64,000 nucleotides of DNA from Ramlibacter monticola (lineage in GTDB: Bacteria > Pseudomonadota > Gammaproteobacteria > Burkholderiales > Burkholderiaceae_C). The notes beneath the pieces are model-generated. The model was not told the DNA's origin and made no database searches. It saw only the letters and a program-made list of their open reading frames with translations. How positions within the stretch are numbered: position 1 is the first letter of the stretch; the number at the start of each line of letters is the position of its first letter. The stretch lies in contig NZ_JAEQNE010000001.1 in the NCBI RefSeq assembly GCF_016722785.1, positions 1,054,001 through 1,118,000 of the forward strand. The letters are read 5' to 3'. Of the stretch, positions 1 to 9,151 are shown one piece after another. Made by a program: the position numbers and the translations under genes.

Positions 1-129
1 GCCATTGAGGAACACCACGCTGAAGCGTTCCCGCAGCGCCCGGGCCAGCGCGAAACTGCGCGTGAGGTGCCCGATGCCCAGCGAGTGCTGGCAGTAGAAC
101 AGGAGGTTCGGCGGGGAAGATTCAGTCAT
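1..129 (-). CDS. Glycosyltransferase N-terminus, MurG/MGT-like (partial, runs off left edge)
   Basis: Only the first 43 codons are inside the window. The start ATG lies at 129-127 and overlaps the end of the ABC exporter gene by 8 nt, so translation is probably coupled. The visible N-terminus has a beta strand (LLFYCQHS) followed by a glycine-rich loop GIGHLTR and a helix. This is the N-terminal Rossmann signature of GT-B glycosyltransferases of the MurG/GT28 or MGT type. It resembles the start of the protein at 9152-10408 (ILIYSHDTFGLGN), so the operon seems to carry two members of this family. The sugar donor and acceptor cannot be told from this fragment. Confidence 0.72.
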   Translation of the reverse strand, partial: MTESSPPNLLFYCQHSLGIGHLTRSFALARALRERFSVVFLNG

Positions 130-1876
130 GGCGTCGTTCCATCAGGGTCCAGGACACCGGCGCGGGGACGGGGGCGCCAGCGATGCGCCCCTGCTCCAGC
201 GTCAGGACCCGGTCGTATCCCGCCAGCGAGGCGGTGTCGTGGGTAATCACGATGAGCGTGCGGTCGCGGTGGACCCGCATCACCGCTTCGAGAATCACGC
301 GCGCGGACCGCTGGTCCACCGCGGCCGTGGGCTCGTCCATCAGCAGGACCGCCGGCTCCTTGATGAGGGCCCGCGCCAGGCACAGGCGCTGGCGCTGGCC
401 GCCCGAGAGGGTGGCGGCGCGCTCGCCGAGTTCGGTGTCGTAGCCCTCGGGCAGGTCGATCACGAATTCGTGCGCGCGGGCCGCGCGGGCGGCCGCCTCG
501 ATGTCTTCCATCGAGGCCTCGGGCCGGCCGTAGGCGATGTTCTCGCGCACCGAGACGGCGAACAGCATCGGCTCCTGCGGCACCACGCCAAGCACGCGGC
601 GCAGGCTGGCGCGCGTGTAGCGCCGGATGTCGACGCCGTCGATCAGGATGCGTCCGGTGCTCGGCTCCGCCAGCCGCAGCAGCAGGTTCATGAAGGTGGA
701 CTTGCCGGCGCCCGAGGCGCCGACGAGGGCGACGTGCTCGCCGGGGGCGATGCGCAGGTTGAGGCGGTCCAGCACCTTCCTGCCCGGCTGGTACTCGAAG
801 CTCACGTCCTCGAAGGTGATCTCGCCCAGGGTCTGCGTGAGTTCCACCGCATCGGGCGCATCTGCGGCGTCCGGCGCGATGTCGAGGATCTGCGCCACCC
901 GCTCGGCGCTGATGCCGGCGCGCGAGAACTTGCCGGCCAGGCGACCCAGGTCGCGCACCGGCTTGTAGAGCGCGGTCACGTAGGTCACGAACACCAGCAG
1001 CTCGCCCGGCGTCAGCCGGCCCGCCAGCACCTCGCGCGCGCCCAGCAGCACGGTGATGGCGGTGCCGAGAGCGGTGACCACGGCGATGGCGCGCACGATG
1101 GCGCCATTGACCCGCGCGCTGCGCATGCCGCTTTCGTAGTTGGCGGCGATCTCGCGCCGGAAGCGCTCTTCCTCTTCCTCGTGGCGGCCGAAGGCCTGCA
1201 CCAGCGCGATCTGGCTCAGGACCTCGTTCAGGCGCGAGGCCATGCGGCCTTCGTGCTTGCGCTGCTCCCGGGCCGCGGACTTGACGCGGCGGTTCAGCAC
1301 GAAGATCACCCCCAGCAGCGGCGGCAGCGTGGCGGCCACCGCCAGCGCCAGCGGCGGGTTGAGCCAGAACATCACGGCCAGCATCGCCAGCACCGTGGCG
1401 ATGTGGCGGCCCAGCGTCAGCAGCCAGTCGCTGAACATGTCGCGCAGCAGGTTGGTGTCGCCCGCCACCTTGGTGATCAGCTCGCCGACCCGCGTGGTGC
1501 GGTGGTGCGCCAGCGACAGGCGCTGCAGGTGCGCGAACAGCTCGCCGCGCAGGCGCCAGGTGATGCGGTGGCCCACCTTGGCGCTGGTGTAGAGCTCCAG
1601 GTAGGACAGCGCGCCCGAAGCCAGCGCGATCGCCGCGATCGACAGCGCGCAGGCCACCAGGGCCGGCCAGGCGCCCAGCCCCAGCAGCGGCTGCAGCATC
1701 GCCATCGAGGGCGGCAGCGGCTTCGCCAGCAGGATGTGGTCGAAGATCAGCTTCATCGGCCACGGCACCAGCAGGTCGCACAGCACCACGCCGCCCAGCG
1801 CGAGCGCGGCCACCAGCAGCGCCAGCCGCTGTTCCCACAGGCACTCGGCGATGAGGGTGCGCATGCGGCGGTTCAT
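122..1876 (-). CDS. ABC exporter, fused permease and ATPase (MsbA-like)
   Basis: This 584-residue half transporter has the usual length of a homodimeric type IV exporter. Hydrophobic segments lie within residues 1-310. The ATPase domain carries Walker A GASGAGKST at about 386-394, the ABC signature LSGGQ at about 490-494, Walker B LLMDEP at about 511-516 and the switch histidine near 546. The D-loop reads TAAVD rather than the common TSALD, a mild variation. All catalytic residues are present. It starts at ATG 1876 inside the stop of the upstream phosphotransferase gene (ATGA overlap) and overlaps the next glycosyltransferase by 8 nt. Its place in a glycosyltransferase operon suggests it flips or exports a lipid-linked or otherwise amphiphilic glycoconjugate across the inner membrane. 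The substrate is inferred only from context. Confidence 0.93.
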   Translation of the reverse strand: MNRRMRTLIAECLWEQRLALLVAALALGGVVLCDLLVPWPMKLIFDHILLAKPLPPSMAMLQPLLGLGAWPALVACALSIAAIALASGALSYLELYTSAKVGHRITWRLRGELFAHLQRLSLAHHRTTRVGELITKVAGDTNLLRDMFSDWLLTLGRHIATVLAMLAVMFWLNPPLALAVAATLPPLLGVIFVLNRRVKSAAREQRKHEGRMASRLNEVLSQIALVQAFGRHEEEEERFRREIAANYESGMRSARVNGAIVRAIAVVTALGTAITVLLGAREVLAGRLTPGELLVFVTYVTALYKPVRDLGRLAGKFSRAGISAERVAQILDIAPDAADAPDAVELTQTLGEITFEDVSFEYQPGRKVLDRLNLRIAPGEHVALVGASGAGKSTFMNLLLRLAEPSTGRILIDGVDIRRYTRASLRRVLGVVPQEPMLFAVSVRENIAYGRPEASMEDIEAAARAARAHEFVIDLPEGYDTELGERAATLSGGQRQRLCLARALIKEPAVLLMDEPTAAVDQRSARVILEAVMRVHRDRTLIVITHDTASLAGYDRVLTLEQGRIAGAPVPAPVSWTLMERRHD

Positions 1877-3123
1877 CGCGCGCCCTCCACCTGCGCCTGC
1901 AGCGCCAGCGCTTCGGCATAGGCCAGGCGCCGCTCCACCTCGGCGCGCCAGTCGGGGACCTGGAACACGAAGGCGCGGCTGGCGCGCAGCAGCTGCTGCA
2001 CCGCCAGGTGCCAGGCCAGGCGGATCGGGCAGAACAGCCGCGGCGCGTGCTGCGCGTAGGCGCGGATCCAGGGTGTGCCCAGCGATTGCGCGTCCGCTTC
2101 CTCCGGCAGGCGCACCAGGAAGGCGGCCAGGTCCTGCATCGGGTCGCCGAGCACGAACTCGTCGAAGTCGAACAGCACGATGCGCCCGCCGTCGAACCAG
2201 GCCTGGTCGACGTGGAAGTCGCCGTGGAGCGTCACCGGCGCATGCGCCGGCAGCTGCGAGGCCGCCTGCTCGATGGCCGCGACCGTGCCGTCGGCGCGGC
2301 GCGCGAGCGCCGGCAGCGCGCGGACGATCTTCTGGCGCCGGCGGTGCGCCTCGACGAGCCAGTGGGCGGTGTCGTGCCGCCGGGCGCCGGCGAGTTCGCT
2401 CGGGACCTCGTGCACGGTGGCGATGGCGCGCGCCAGGGGCTGCAGCCAGGCGTCGCCGCGGTGCAGCCAGTCGCGCAGTGGCGTGCCGGTGGCGGCGTCC
2501 TGCCAGAGCGTGCGGTCGCCGGCGGAATACCGCAGGGGCCGCGCCACCAGCGGCGCGCCGGCGTCCTCCTGCGCGCGGGCCCAGAACCAGTCGAAGCGGC
2601 GGTGGATCGCCGCGCCGCTCTCGTCGCTGAAGGTCTTGGCGTACAGGGCGTCGCCGCGCGCTCGCGTGTAGCGCAGGGTGGCGCGGCGTTCCGGTTCGTA
2701 GCGCACCGCCTCCACGGCCCGCGCGGCCTCGCCCCAGAAGGGGCGCGCGGCCTCGGGATCCAGCAGGCGCGGCAGTTGCGGCAGGCCGGCGTCGTCGGGC
2801 CAGGCCCACAGCAGCATCGCGAGGGCGGGCAGCGGGGTCGCGTTGCCGGCGGCCAGCGGCGCGGCGGCTTCGACGCCGGCGCGGCAGACCTTGCCGTAGC
2901 AGCGCAGGGTGCGCGGGGCCGCGCCGCCGGCGTCCCGCACTTCGACCTCGTAGAGGGCGAGCAGGGGATGCGGGTCGCGCCGCCGGGAGGCGCTGCGGTG
3001 TGCCTTGGCGATGCGCACCGCCTCGACGGTGCCGTGCGGCGCGAGCAGCGGTTGCAGGTGGGCGCGCATCTGCTCGGGGTCGAGGCAGGTCTCGACGGAG
3101 CGGTCCAGGTCGAGGTTCAGCAT
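1873..3123 (-). CDS. Phosphotransferase family protein (APH/choline kinase fold), copy 2
   Basis: The protein has 416 residues. The C-terminal half carries the kinase-fold catalytic loop LHGDFHVDQ, followed by the metal-binding strand LFDFDEF; these are the Brenner-type and DFG-equivalent motifs of aminoglycoside phosphotransferase-like enzymes. The usual loop Asn is replaced by Gln here, whereas the neighbouring paralogue has Asn. The N-terminal half is poorly conserved and may bind the acceptor. The start at ATG 3123 overlaps the stop of the upstream paralogue by 7 nt. Known enzymes of this fold phosphorylate small molecules such as choline, sugars or antibiotics. In this operon a sugar or lipid-head acceptor is more likely than antibiotic resistance, but that is inference. 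Confidence 0.82.
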   Translation of the reverse strand: MLNLDLDRSVETCLDPEQMRAHLQPLLAPHGTVEAVRIAKAHRSASRRRDPHPLLALYEVEVRDAGGAAPRTLRCYGKVCRAGVEAAAPLAAGNATPLPALAMLLWAWPDDAGLPQLPRLLDPEAARPFWGEAARAVEAVRYEPERRATLRYTRARGDALYAKTFSDESGAAIHRRFDWFWARAQEDAGAPLVARPLRYSAGDRTLWQDAATGTPLRDWLHRGDAWLQPLARAIATVHEVPSELAGARRHDTAHWLVEAHRRRQKIVRALPALARRADGTVAAIEQAASQLPAHAPVTLHGDFHVDQAWFDGGRIVLFDFDEFVLGDPMQDLAAFLVRLPEEADAQSLGTPWIRAYAQHAPRLFCPIRLAWHLAVQQLLRASRAFVFQVPDWRAEVERRLAYAEALALQAQVEGAR

Positions 3124-4487
3124 GCGAGCTCCGTGGCGGCGTGGCCGCGGGCCAGGTCGGTCGCCAGGCGGACGAGGCGCGGCGCGATCTCGAAGCGGCC
3201 GGGCTTCAGGTTGACGACGCAGCGCCAGGCACGCTGCGTCAGCAGGTTCCAGGCGACGGACCAGGCGAGCGCGGCCGGCTCCGGCCGCTGGCCACCGGCG
3301 TCCACGTAGCCGGCGATCAGGCTGCGCCACGCCGCCTGTTCGCGCTCCGCCGGGGCGCCCTCCAGCAGGGCGCGGTAGATCGCATCGGCCACGCAGGCCC
3401 CGAGTTCGAGCAGCGCCGGGCCGCGGCGCAGGCCGTCGAGATCGATCAGCGCGACCCGCGCTCCGGCGGGCCGGTCCTCGACCAGGATGTTGCGGCCGTG
3501 GAAGTCCCCGTGCAGCGTGCTCGCCGCCGCCCCGTGCGCGAGGGCGGGCCAGCCCTCCTCCAGCGCCTGGGCCGCGGCGCCCAGGACGGACGCGCCGAGG
3601 ACGGGCGACAGGACGCGCACGACTTCGGCCAGGCGTTCGCGCATCCACTCGGGCGTCACCTCGCGGTGCGTCACCGTCGGCGTGGCGTGCAGCGCGGCCA
3701 GCTGCGCACCGACCGCGGGCGCGCAGGCGGCCTGCAGCGCGGGCGGCGCGTCGAGCAGCGGCTGGCCGGGCATTCCCTCCTGCCAGGCCGTCTCGGTCGG
3801 CGCGTGCCACAGGAGCGCGCGCGGCGTGCGCAGCCGTCCCCCGCGCCAGGCGGCGGATCCCTGCAGCTGCAGCAGCAGCGCGTGGATCGTCGCGCCATCG
3901 GGCTCGCGCCCGGCCTTGCAGTAGACCCGCTGGGCCTGCATGGCGATGCCGTCGTGCCAGCGCAGGTCGACCCGGGCGCACAGGCGGTGCTCGGGCACGT
4001 ACTGCGCGATCTCGAGCTCGCCCGCGTGGATGGCGCCGGGGTCGGCGCCGAGGGCGCGGGCCAGCTCCGGCAGCACGTGCTCGCGCAGGACCGAGGGATC
4101 GGACAGCGTCCGCGGGGCAGGCAGCTTGGGATCGTTGGGCCACCACCAGGTGAGCATGTCCAGCGCCGGCAGCCAGTGCAGGCCCGGCCCCGCGGGCGAG
4201 GGGCCCAGCGCGGTGGCGCTGCTGCGCACGATGCGGTCCGCGTCGCGGTCGCCGCACAGGCGCGCGGCCACGTGCTGCTCGAAGGCGTTCCAGCCGCCGT
4301 CGCGCAGCGCCAGCCGGTAGCCGAGCGTCGCATTGCGGCCGGGGCGGTACTTGACGCGGTCGACGTGGCAGGCGTCGACCTGCACGCCGTGCGGGCGCAG
4401 CACGTCCGCGAAGGCCTGCGCCATCGCCGCGGGGTCGAGCGCGACGGCCAGTTGCGGCAGCACGGGATCGTGGGGCAGCCGGTTCAT
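3117..4487 (-). CDS. Phosphotransferase family protein (APH/choline kinase fold), copy 1
   Basis: This 456-residue protein is paralogous to the next gene. The catalytic loop LHGDFHGRN matches the HGDxxxxN consensus exactly and the following strand LIDLDGL supplies the metal-binding aspartate. A shared upstream motif (WWWPNDPKLP here, WAWPDDAGLPQLPRLL in the other copy) and the phrase Y-x-P-E-R/H link the two copies. It begins at ATG 4487 in a 4-nt overlap with the heparinase-like gene and ends in a 7-nt overlap with its paralogue. This copy keeps all expected catalytic residues and is the better candidate for an active kinase. The acceptor is unknown. Confidence 0.82.
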   Translation of the reverse strand: MNRLPHDPVLPQLAVALDPAAMAQAFADVLRPHGVQVDACHVDRVKYRPGRNATLGYRLALRDGGWNAFEQHVAARLCGDRDADRIVRSSATALGPSPAGPGLHWLPALDMLTWWWPNDPKLPAPRTLSDPSVLREHVLPELARALGADPGAIHAGELEIAQYVPEHRLCARVDLRWHDGIAMQAQRVYCKAGREPDGATIHALLLQLQGSAAWRGGRLRTPRALLWHAPTETAWQEGMPGQPLLDAPPALQAACAPAVGAQLAALHATPTVTHREVTPEWMRERLAEVVRVLSPVLGASVLGAAAQALEEGWPALAHGAAASTLHGDFHGRNILVEDRPAGARVALIDLDGLRRGPALLELGACVADAIYRALLEGAPAEREQAAWRSLIAGYVDAGGQRPEPAALAWSVAWNLLTQRAWRCVVNLKPGRFEIAPRLVRLATDLARGHAATELAC

Positions 4488-6541
4488 GCCGTCTCCACCC
4501 GGGCGAGGCCCAGCGCCGTGCGCAGCTGCGCGCCCGGATGGGAGACGGCCCGCAGCAGGCGGCCCTGGGCGTCGCAGCGCCAGTGCAGCCAGCGGCCGCT
4601 GAACTGCCAGTCGCCGATCCGCCAGCCGGCCTGCGCCACGCCGTGGGCATGGAACCAGCCGTCGTGCAGGTCCCCGAGTTCGATGCGCAGCGCGGTGGCC
4701 TGCGCGCCCTCGGCGCCCATCACCGGCAGGTCGGTCACGCGCAGCGTCGGCGCGCTTTCGCGCGAGGGGAGCAGCACGGTAGCGAAGCTGGTGCAGCTCG
4801 CCCGCGCGCTCGTCAGCAGCGCCGGGGCCGCGCGCTTGTGGCCGTAGTCGCGCGAGACCCAGCCGGCCGCCAGCCCGGTGTGCTGGCCGGCGCGGCGCGG
4901 CTGGGCGGCGACCAGCCCGGGGCTTTCCAGCCGCACGCAGGCGTCGTCGCCGCAGAGGACGGCATGGTCCTGCGCGTCGGGGCCGAGCTGGAAGCGCAGG
5001 GCGTAGTCGTGGTGCTCCTGCGCCTCCAGCCAGTCGGAAACGATCCAGTAGCGGCGGTCGACGAACACGATGCAGCGCTCGTGGACCGCATCGTACTCGT
5101 GGCTGGCGCAGCGCCCGTGCAGCAGGTCCAGGTGGGCGCCGCTGCACGATTCCAGCAGCGCCGTGTCCGGGGCAGGACCGGAAATCTTGTGCCGCACCGA
5201 TCCGGCGGCGTGCCGCGAGGCGTCCTTGATGGCCTTGGGCACGTAGCGCGTCTGGTTGCGGCCGTCGACGCACACCGTGTTGTGCGCCGCGGTGCCGCGG
5301 AAGTGCACGCGCCAGTTGCAGGGATCTGCCGGCGTGGTCGCTTCGCTGTACGTGTAGCGGCCCGGGTCGACCACCAGCGGGCGGCCGAAGGCGGCCAGCT
5401 CGAAGGACAGGGCGTCGAAGTGGCCGTGGTTGCCCTCGCCCAGCGGGCCGCAGTCGAACACGAGATGCTGCGCGTCGGCGCCGTCCCAGTCGCTGCGCAC
5501 CACGTGGTAGCCGCTGGCCGGGAAGTGCGCGACGCGCTCCCGCGGCGGCCGGCCGTGCCGCCCGCCGCTGGCGACGAAGCGCATGTCCTCGCGCCCGAAC
5601 AGGGCCGCGCCCTGCGCCAGCAGCGGCAGGAAGCCGCGCACGTCGCCGTCGGACAGGCTGGGCGCCACGCCCGCGGGCTGGTGCACGTGCAGGCTGAAGG
5701 CGAGCGCGGCTTCGAGGGCGCGGTCCAGCGCGGTGGGCACGGCATGTCCGTTGTCCGCGGCGAGATGGCGCACCTGCAGCCAGTTGCGCAGGGCCAGGTG
5801 GTGGTAGTCGGTCGACAGCTCGCAATGCACGCCGTCCGGCAGCAGGTCGGCCTGCACGTTGGCCAGCGTCTCGGCCAGCGCGAACTCGCGCCAGTGGGCG
5901 GCGCGCCCGAACTCGGGGAACACCACGCCGGCCAGGAAGATCGCCAGCAGTTCCAGCGTGCGGTGGTTGCGCTTGGGCGTCAGGTGGGCGCACAGGTACT
6001 CGACCTGCAGGTGCAGCGAGTGCAGCAGCCGGCGGAAGAACGCCGCATCGATGGGCGCCGGCCGCGCCGCGTCCAGCACCAGCGCATGCAGGCTGTAGAT
6101 CCAGTTCTGCACGCGCCGCCCCGTCACGTCCGCGGCGATGAAGCCGGGCGGCGTGACCTGCATCCAGCCGTCGACCAGCCGGACCCAGCGCCGCAGCGCC
6201 GGGGCGTCGCCCTCTTCCTGCCAGAGCTGGGCGAGGCCCACCGCGTAGTAGAACTTGTGCAGCAGGATGTGCCACTCGACGTCGCGGCTCGGGTTGGCGA
6301 GCCAGTCCACCGCGTCGCCGAGATGGTGCGTCTCGCCGTTGAACTCGAAGCGGCCCGCCATCACGCCGGCCAGCTTTTCGGGCCGGCACTCGTCGGCATC
6401 GACGATGGGGGCGAAGCGGATGCCGCGGTCGCCCTGGAAATGGGCCAGCAGCGCCGCATCGTCGAGAGCTTCCCAGGGCGAAAGGAACAGCGCGTCGGTC
6501 CGCGCTTCGGAGCGGACCGGCGACAGGACAGCGGCGTTCAC
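4484..6541 (-). CDS. Heparinase II/III-like protein
   Basis: The 685-residue protein has the two-part layout of heparinase II/III and alginate-lyase-like proteins. An alpha/alpha-toroid N-terminal part contains the family-typical stretches NWIYSLHAL and ELSTDYHHLALRN. A beta-sandwich C-terminal part begins near GHFDALSFEL, followed by FRGTAAHNTVCVDG, the hallmark of the Hepar_II_III domain. The Tyr/His pair in DYHHLA and the histidine of GHFDAL are candidate catalytic residues. The start is GTG 6541, in a GTGA overlap with the glycosyltransferase gene. No signal peptide is visible, which is odd for a polysaccharide lyase and points to action in the cytoplasm or export by another route. In polysaccharide operons such enzymes trim or remodel the polymer; the polymer here is unknown. 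Confidence 0.85.
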   Translation of the reverse strand: MNAAVLSPVRSEARTDALFLSPWEALDDAALLAHFQGDRGIRFAPIVDADECRPEKLAGVMAGRFEFNGETHHLGDAVDWLANPSRDVEWHILLHKFYYAVGLAQLWQEEGDAPALRRWVRLVDGWMQVTPPGFIAADVTGRRVQNWIYSLHALVLDAARPAPIDAAFFRRLLHSLHLQVEYLCAHLTPKRNHRTLELLAIFLAGVVFPEFGRAAHWREFALAETLANVQADLLPDGVHCELSTDYHHLALRNWLQVRHLAADNGHAVPTALDRALEAALAFSLHVHQPAGVAPSLSDGDVRGFLPLLAQGAALFGREDMRFVASGGRHGRPPRERVAHFPASGYHVVRSDWDGADAQHLVFDCGPLGEGNHGHFDALSFELAAFGRPLVVDPGRYTYSEATTPADPCNWRVHFRGTAAHNTVCVDGRNQTRYVPKAIKDASRHAAGSVRHKISGPAPDTALLESCSGAHLDLLHGRCASHEYDAVHERCIVFVDRRYWIVSDWLEAQEHHDYALRFQLGPDAQDHAVLCGDDACVRLESPGLVAAQPRRAGQHTGLAAGWVSRDYGHKRAAPALLTSARASCTSFATVLLPSRESAPTLRVTDLPVMGAEGAQATALRIELGDLHDGWFHAHGVAQAGWRIGDWQFSGRWLHWRCDAQGRLLRAVSHPGAQLRTALGLARVETA

Positions 6542-7887
6542 GTGGTGGCCTCGCGCGAGGAGGCCGCCGCCGGGGGTTGCTCCGAGGCGCGCAGCTGGCG
6601 CAGGAACAGGTCGCGCAGCGCCGCGGTGGTCTGGCGCGAGTCGAAGCGCTCGCAGATGCGCTCGCGCGCGGCGCCCGCCAGCCGCGCATGCAGCTGCGGT
6701 TCGGTCAGCAGCAGTTCGATGGCCGCGGCCAGCGACTCCGGGCTGCCGTCCACCAGCATGCCGTGCACGCCGTCGTCGATCATCTCGGGGATGCCGGAGA
6801 TCGGCGTGGAGACCACCGGCACGCCCATGGCCATGGCTTCGGCCAGCACGTTGGGGAAGCCGTCGCGGTCGCCGTCCTCCATCACGCGGCAAGGCAGCGC
6901 GAACACCGAGGCGCCGCGGTAGACCTCGCGCAGGCGGTCCTGCGGGACGGCCGCGTGCAGCTGCACGCACTCCGCCAGCCCGAGCCCGGCGATCTGCGCG
7001 CGCAGGGCGGGGCCGGCGCTGCCCTCCTCGCCCACGATGACGCAGCGGAAGGACACGCCGCGCCGGCGCAGCAGGGCGCAGGCGTCCACCAGGCGGTCGA
7101 AGCCCTTCTTCTCCACCAGGCGGCCCACCGCCAGCAGCAGCGGCGCTTCCTCGCGGGCCAGCCGGACGCGGGGCGAGAACCAGTCGGTGTCCAGCCCGTG
7201 GTAGATGGCATGCACGTCGTCGGGCCGCGGATGGCGGGCCCGCAGGACCTCCGCGTTGGCGCAGGTGCAGGTGGCGACGAAGCGGGCCGCGCCCAGCTTG
7301 CGTTCGAGCAGCCGGCCGGGGTTCAGCTCCGTCTGGTAGATGTCCTTCGCATGGGCGGTGAAGCTGAAGGGCAGGCCCGAGAGGCGGCTGGCGAACCAGG
7401 TGATCGTCGCCACGCCGTGGCAGAAGTGCCCGTGCAGGTGCGACACGTCCCCGGCCCGCAGCACGGCCTGCGCGATCCAGCCGGCCTGCAGGAATTCCTT
7501 GATGAAGACCTTCTTCAGCGCGAAGGGGGCGCCCGCCTCCCGCGAACGGTGCTTCCACGCCAGCCCGAAGGCGGCGCCCAGCGTGGCCAGCCACGCCAGC
7601 GGACGCCGGCGCGCCACCTCGGCGTGCGCGGCCCAGAAGGTGCCCAGGTTGTCGCGCAGCCACTGCCGCAGGGTGGTGGCGGACAGCGACGTCGCCTCGG
7701 GCAGGTAGGTGAGCGGCGCGCGGATCGCGCCGACGACCGGATGCACGACCGGCTCGCGCTCGTCCTTCACCGAATACAGGCGCATCTCCAGGCCGAGGCG
7801 CTCGAGCTGGTGGATCTCGTTGGCGATGAAGGTCTCCGACAGGCGCGGGAAGCCGTTCATCACGTAGGCGACCTTGCTGCGCTTCAT
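6538..7887 (-). CDS. Glycosyltransferase family 4
   Basis: This 449-residue GT-B enzyme starts with the acceptor-side motif NGFPRLSETFI, typical of WcaL-like and colanic-acid-type GT4 proteins. The donor-binding half shows LLLAVGRLVEKKGFDRL and the E-x7-E region DGFPNVLAEAMAMGVPVV, which holds the nucleotide-sugar ligands. It is clearly related to the next gene, so an ancient duplication within the operon is likely. It starts at ATG 7887, overlapping the previous stop as ATGA, and its own stop overlaps the GTG start of the heparinase-like gene. A cytoplasmic enzyme that adds one sugar to a growing glycan is expected. The sugar specificity cannot be read from sequence alone. Confidence 0.92.
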   Translation of the reverse strand: MKRSKVAYVMNGFPRLSETFIANEIHQLERLGLEMRLYSVKDEREPVVHPVVGAIRAPLTYLPEATSLSATTLRQWLRDNLGTFWAAHAEVARRRPLAWLATLGAAFGLAWKHRSREAGAPFALKKVFIKEFLQAGWIAQAVLRAGDVSHLHGHFCHGVATITWFASRLSGLPFSFTAHAKDIYQTELNPGRLLERKLGAARFVATCTCANAEVLRARHPRPDDVHAIYHGLDTDWFSPRVRLAREEAPLLLAVGRLVEKKGFDRLVDACALLRRRGVSFRCVIVGEEGSAGPALRAQIAGLGLAECVQLHAAVPQDRLREVYRGASVFALPCRVMEDGDRDGFPNVLAEAMAMGVPVVSTPISGIPEMIDDGVHGMLVDGSPESLAAAIELLLTEPQLHARLAGAARERICERFDSRQTTAALRDLFLRQLRASEQPPAAASSREATT

Positions 7888-9137
7888 CGGGCGGCCTCCA
7901 GCAGGTCGCAGTGGGTGCCGCAGACGTGCGACGGCTCCAGCAGCTGCATCAGGGTGCGCAGGTTGGCGTCGTTGTCGAAGGCTTTCGCGACCGTGGCGCG
8001 GGCGCGCCGGCCGAAGGCCGCGGCGAGCTCCGGGCTCTGCAGCAGGCGCTCGATCCCGTTCGCCAGCGCCAGGGGCGCGTCGGGCTCGACCAGCAGCCCG
8101 TTCACGCCGTCGCGCACGAGTTCGGGGATGCCGGAGACCCGCGTCGCCACCACCGGCAGGCCCATGGCCATCGCTTCCAGCAGCACGTTGGGGATGCCGT
8201 CGCGGTCGCCGTCGGCGGCGATGCGCGAGGGCTGCACGAACACGGTGGCGCGGGAATAGCGCTCCAGCACCTGGTCGCGCGCCAGCTTGCCGGCCAGGTG
8301 GACGTGGCCCGCGAGGCCGGTGCGCAGGATGTGGTCGGCCAGTGCATCGTGCTCCTCGCCGTAGCCGACGATCTCGCAGCGCACCCGCTTCCCGCGCTGG
8401 TGCAGCAGGCGGCAGGCCTCCAGCAGGGTGTCCAGCCCCTTCTTCGCGCGCAGGCGGCCGACGGCCACGATGAGGGGGGCGTCCTGCTCCTGCGGGCCGG
8501 TGCGCCGCGACGGGTGGAACACCTCGCGATCGACGCCGTGGTACATGAGCCGGATGGCGGCCCGCGGCGCGATCGCGGCGAGGGTGGCCCGGTTGGCCTC
8601 GGTGCAGGTCACGGTGAAGCGCGCCGCGTTCAGCTTGCGCCGCAGGTCGGCCGGCCGCGACAGGTAGATGTCCTTGGCGTGCGCCGAGATCGAGAACGGG
8701 ATCCCGCTCATGCGGGAGGCCAGCTGCGCGATGTCCGTCGGGCCGTTGATGAAGTGGACGTGCAGGTGGCCGACGCCGTCGCGGCGCAGCTGCGCGGCCA
8801 GCCAGCCGGCGCGCAGGAAATCGCGCCAGCCGCCCTGCCCCCGCCGCAGCGCCTGCCCCAGCGACTGCAGGTAGCCGATCGGCTCCGAGACCGCCAGCGA
8901 CGCGTGGCGCGCCAGCATTTCGCGCAGCGTGTGGCCGGACGGCACGCGCGCCACGGGCGAGCGGACGCGGGCCACGGCGTCGTGCGTGACGTCGTCGGTC
9001 GGCGCATCCAGCGCGTACAGGCGCAGCGCGAGGCCCCTGCGCTCGAGACCCAGGATCTCTTCCAGGATGAAGGTTTCGGACAGCTTGGGCCAGACGCGGA
9101 CCAGCACGCCCAGAGGGGCGGAGGAATGCATGTTCAT
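7884..9137 (-). CDS. Glycosyltransferase family 4 (paralogue of the downstream gene)
   Basis: The 417-residue protein has N-terminal VWPKLSETFILEE, a central SAHAKDIYL motif shared with the neighbouring paralogue, LIVAVGRLRAKKGLDTL in the donor domain, and DGIPNVLLEAMAMGLPVV containing the E-x7-E residues. The two most plausible start codons are ATG 9137 and ATG 9131; the first is used here. A 14-nt gap separates it from the upstream glycosyltransferase gene and a 4-nt ATGA overlap joins it to the next one, so all are likely co-transcribed. The donor and linkage are unknown. Confidence 0.92.
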   Translation of the reverse strand: MNMHSSAPLGVLVRVWPKLSETFILEEILGLERRGLALRLYALDAPTDDVTHDAVARVRSPVARVPSGHTLREMLARHASLAVSEPIGYLQSLGQALRRGQGGWRDFLRAGWLAAQLRRDGVGHLHVHFINGPTDIAQLASRMSGIPFSISAHAKDIYLSRPADLRRKLNAARFTVTCTEANRATLAAIAPRAAIRLMYHGVDREVFHPSRRTGPQEQDAPLIVAVGRLRAKKGLDTLLEACRLLHQRGKRVRCEIVGYGEEHDALADHILRTGLAGHVHLAGKLARDQVLERYSRATVFVQPSRIAADGDRDGIPNVLLEAMAMGLPVVATRVSGIPELVRDGVNGLLVEPDAPLALANGIERLLQSPELAAAFGRRARATVAKAFDNDANLRTLMQLLEPSHVCGTHCDLLEAAR

Positions 9138-9151
9138 CGGGGGTCCTGCGT

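Noticed and set aside
128-1921. Long plus-strand open frame opposite the ABC exporter (also 2008-3309, 3000-4847, 12740-14890)
   Set aside because: These are antisense shadows produced by high GC in third codon positions. They are rich in Arg, His and Gln, have no family motifs and oppose well-supported genes.
1873-4487. Antibiotic resistance by aminoglycoside phosphotransferases
   Set aside because: Only the general kinase fold is shared; the genes sit in a glycan operon, and both are longer than resistance enzymes.
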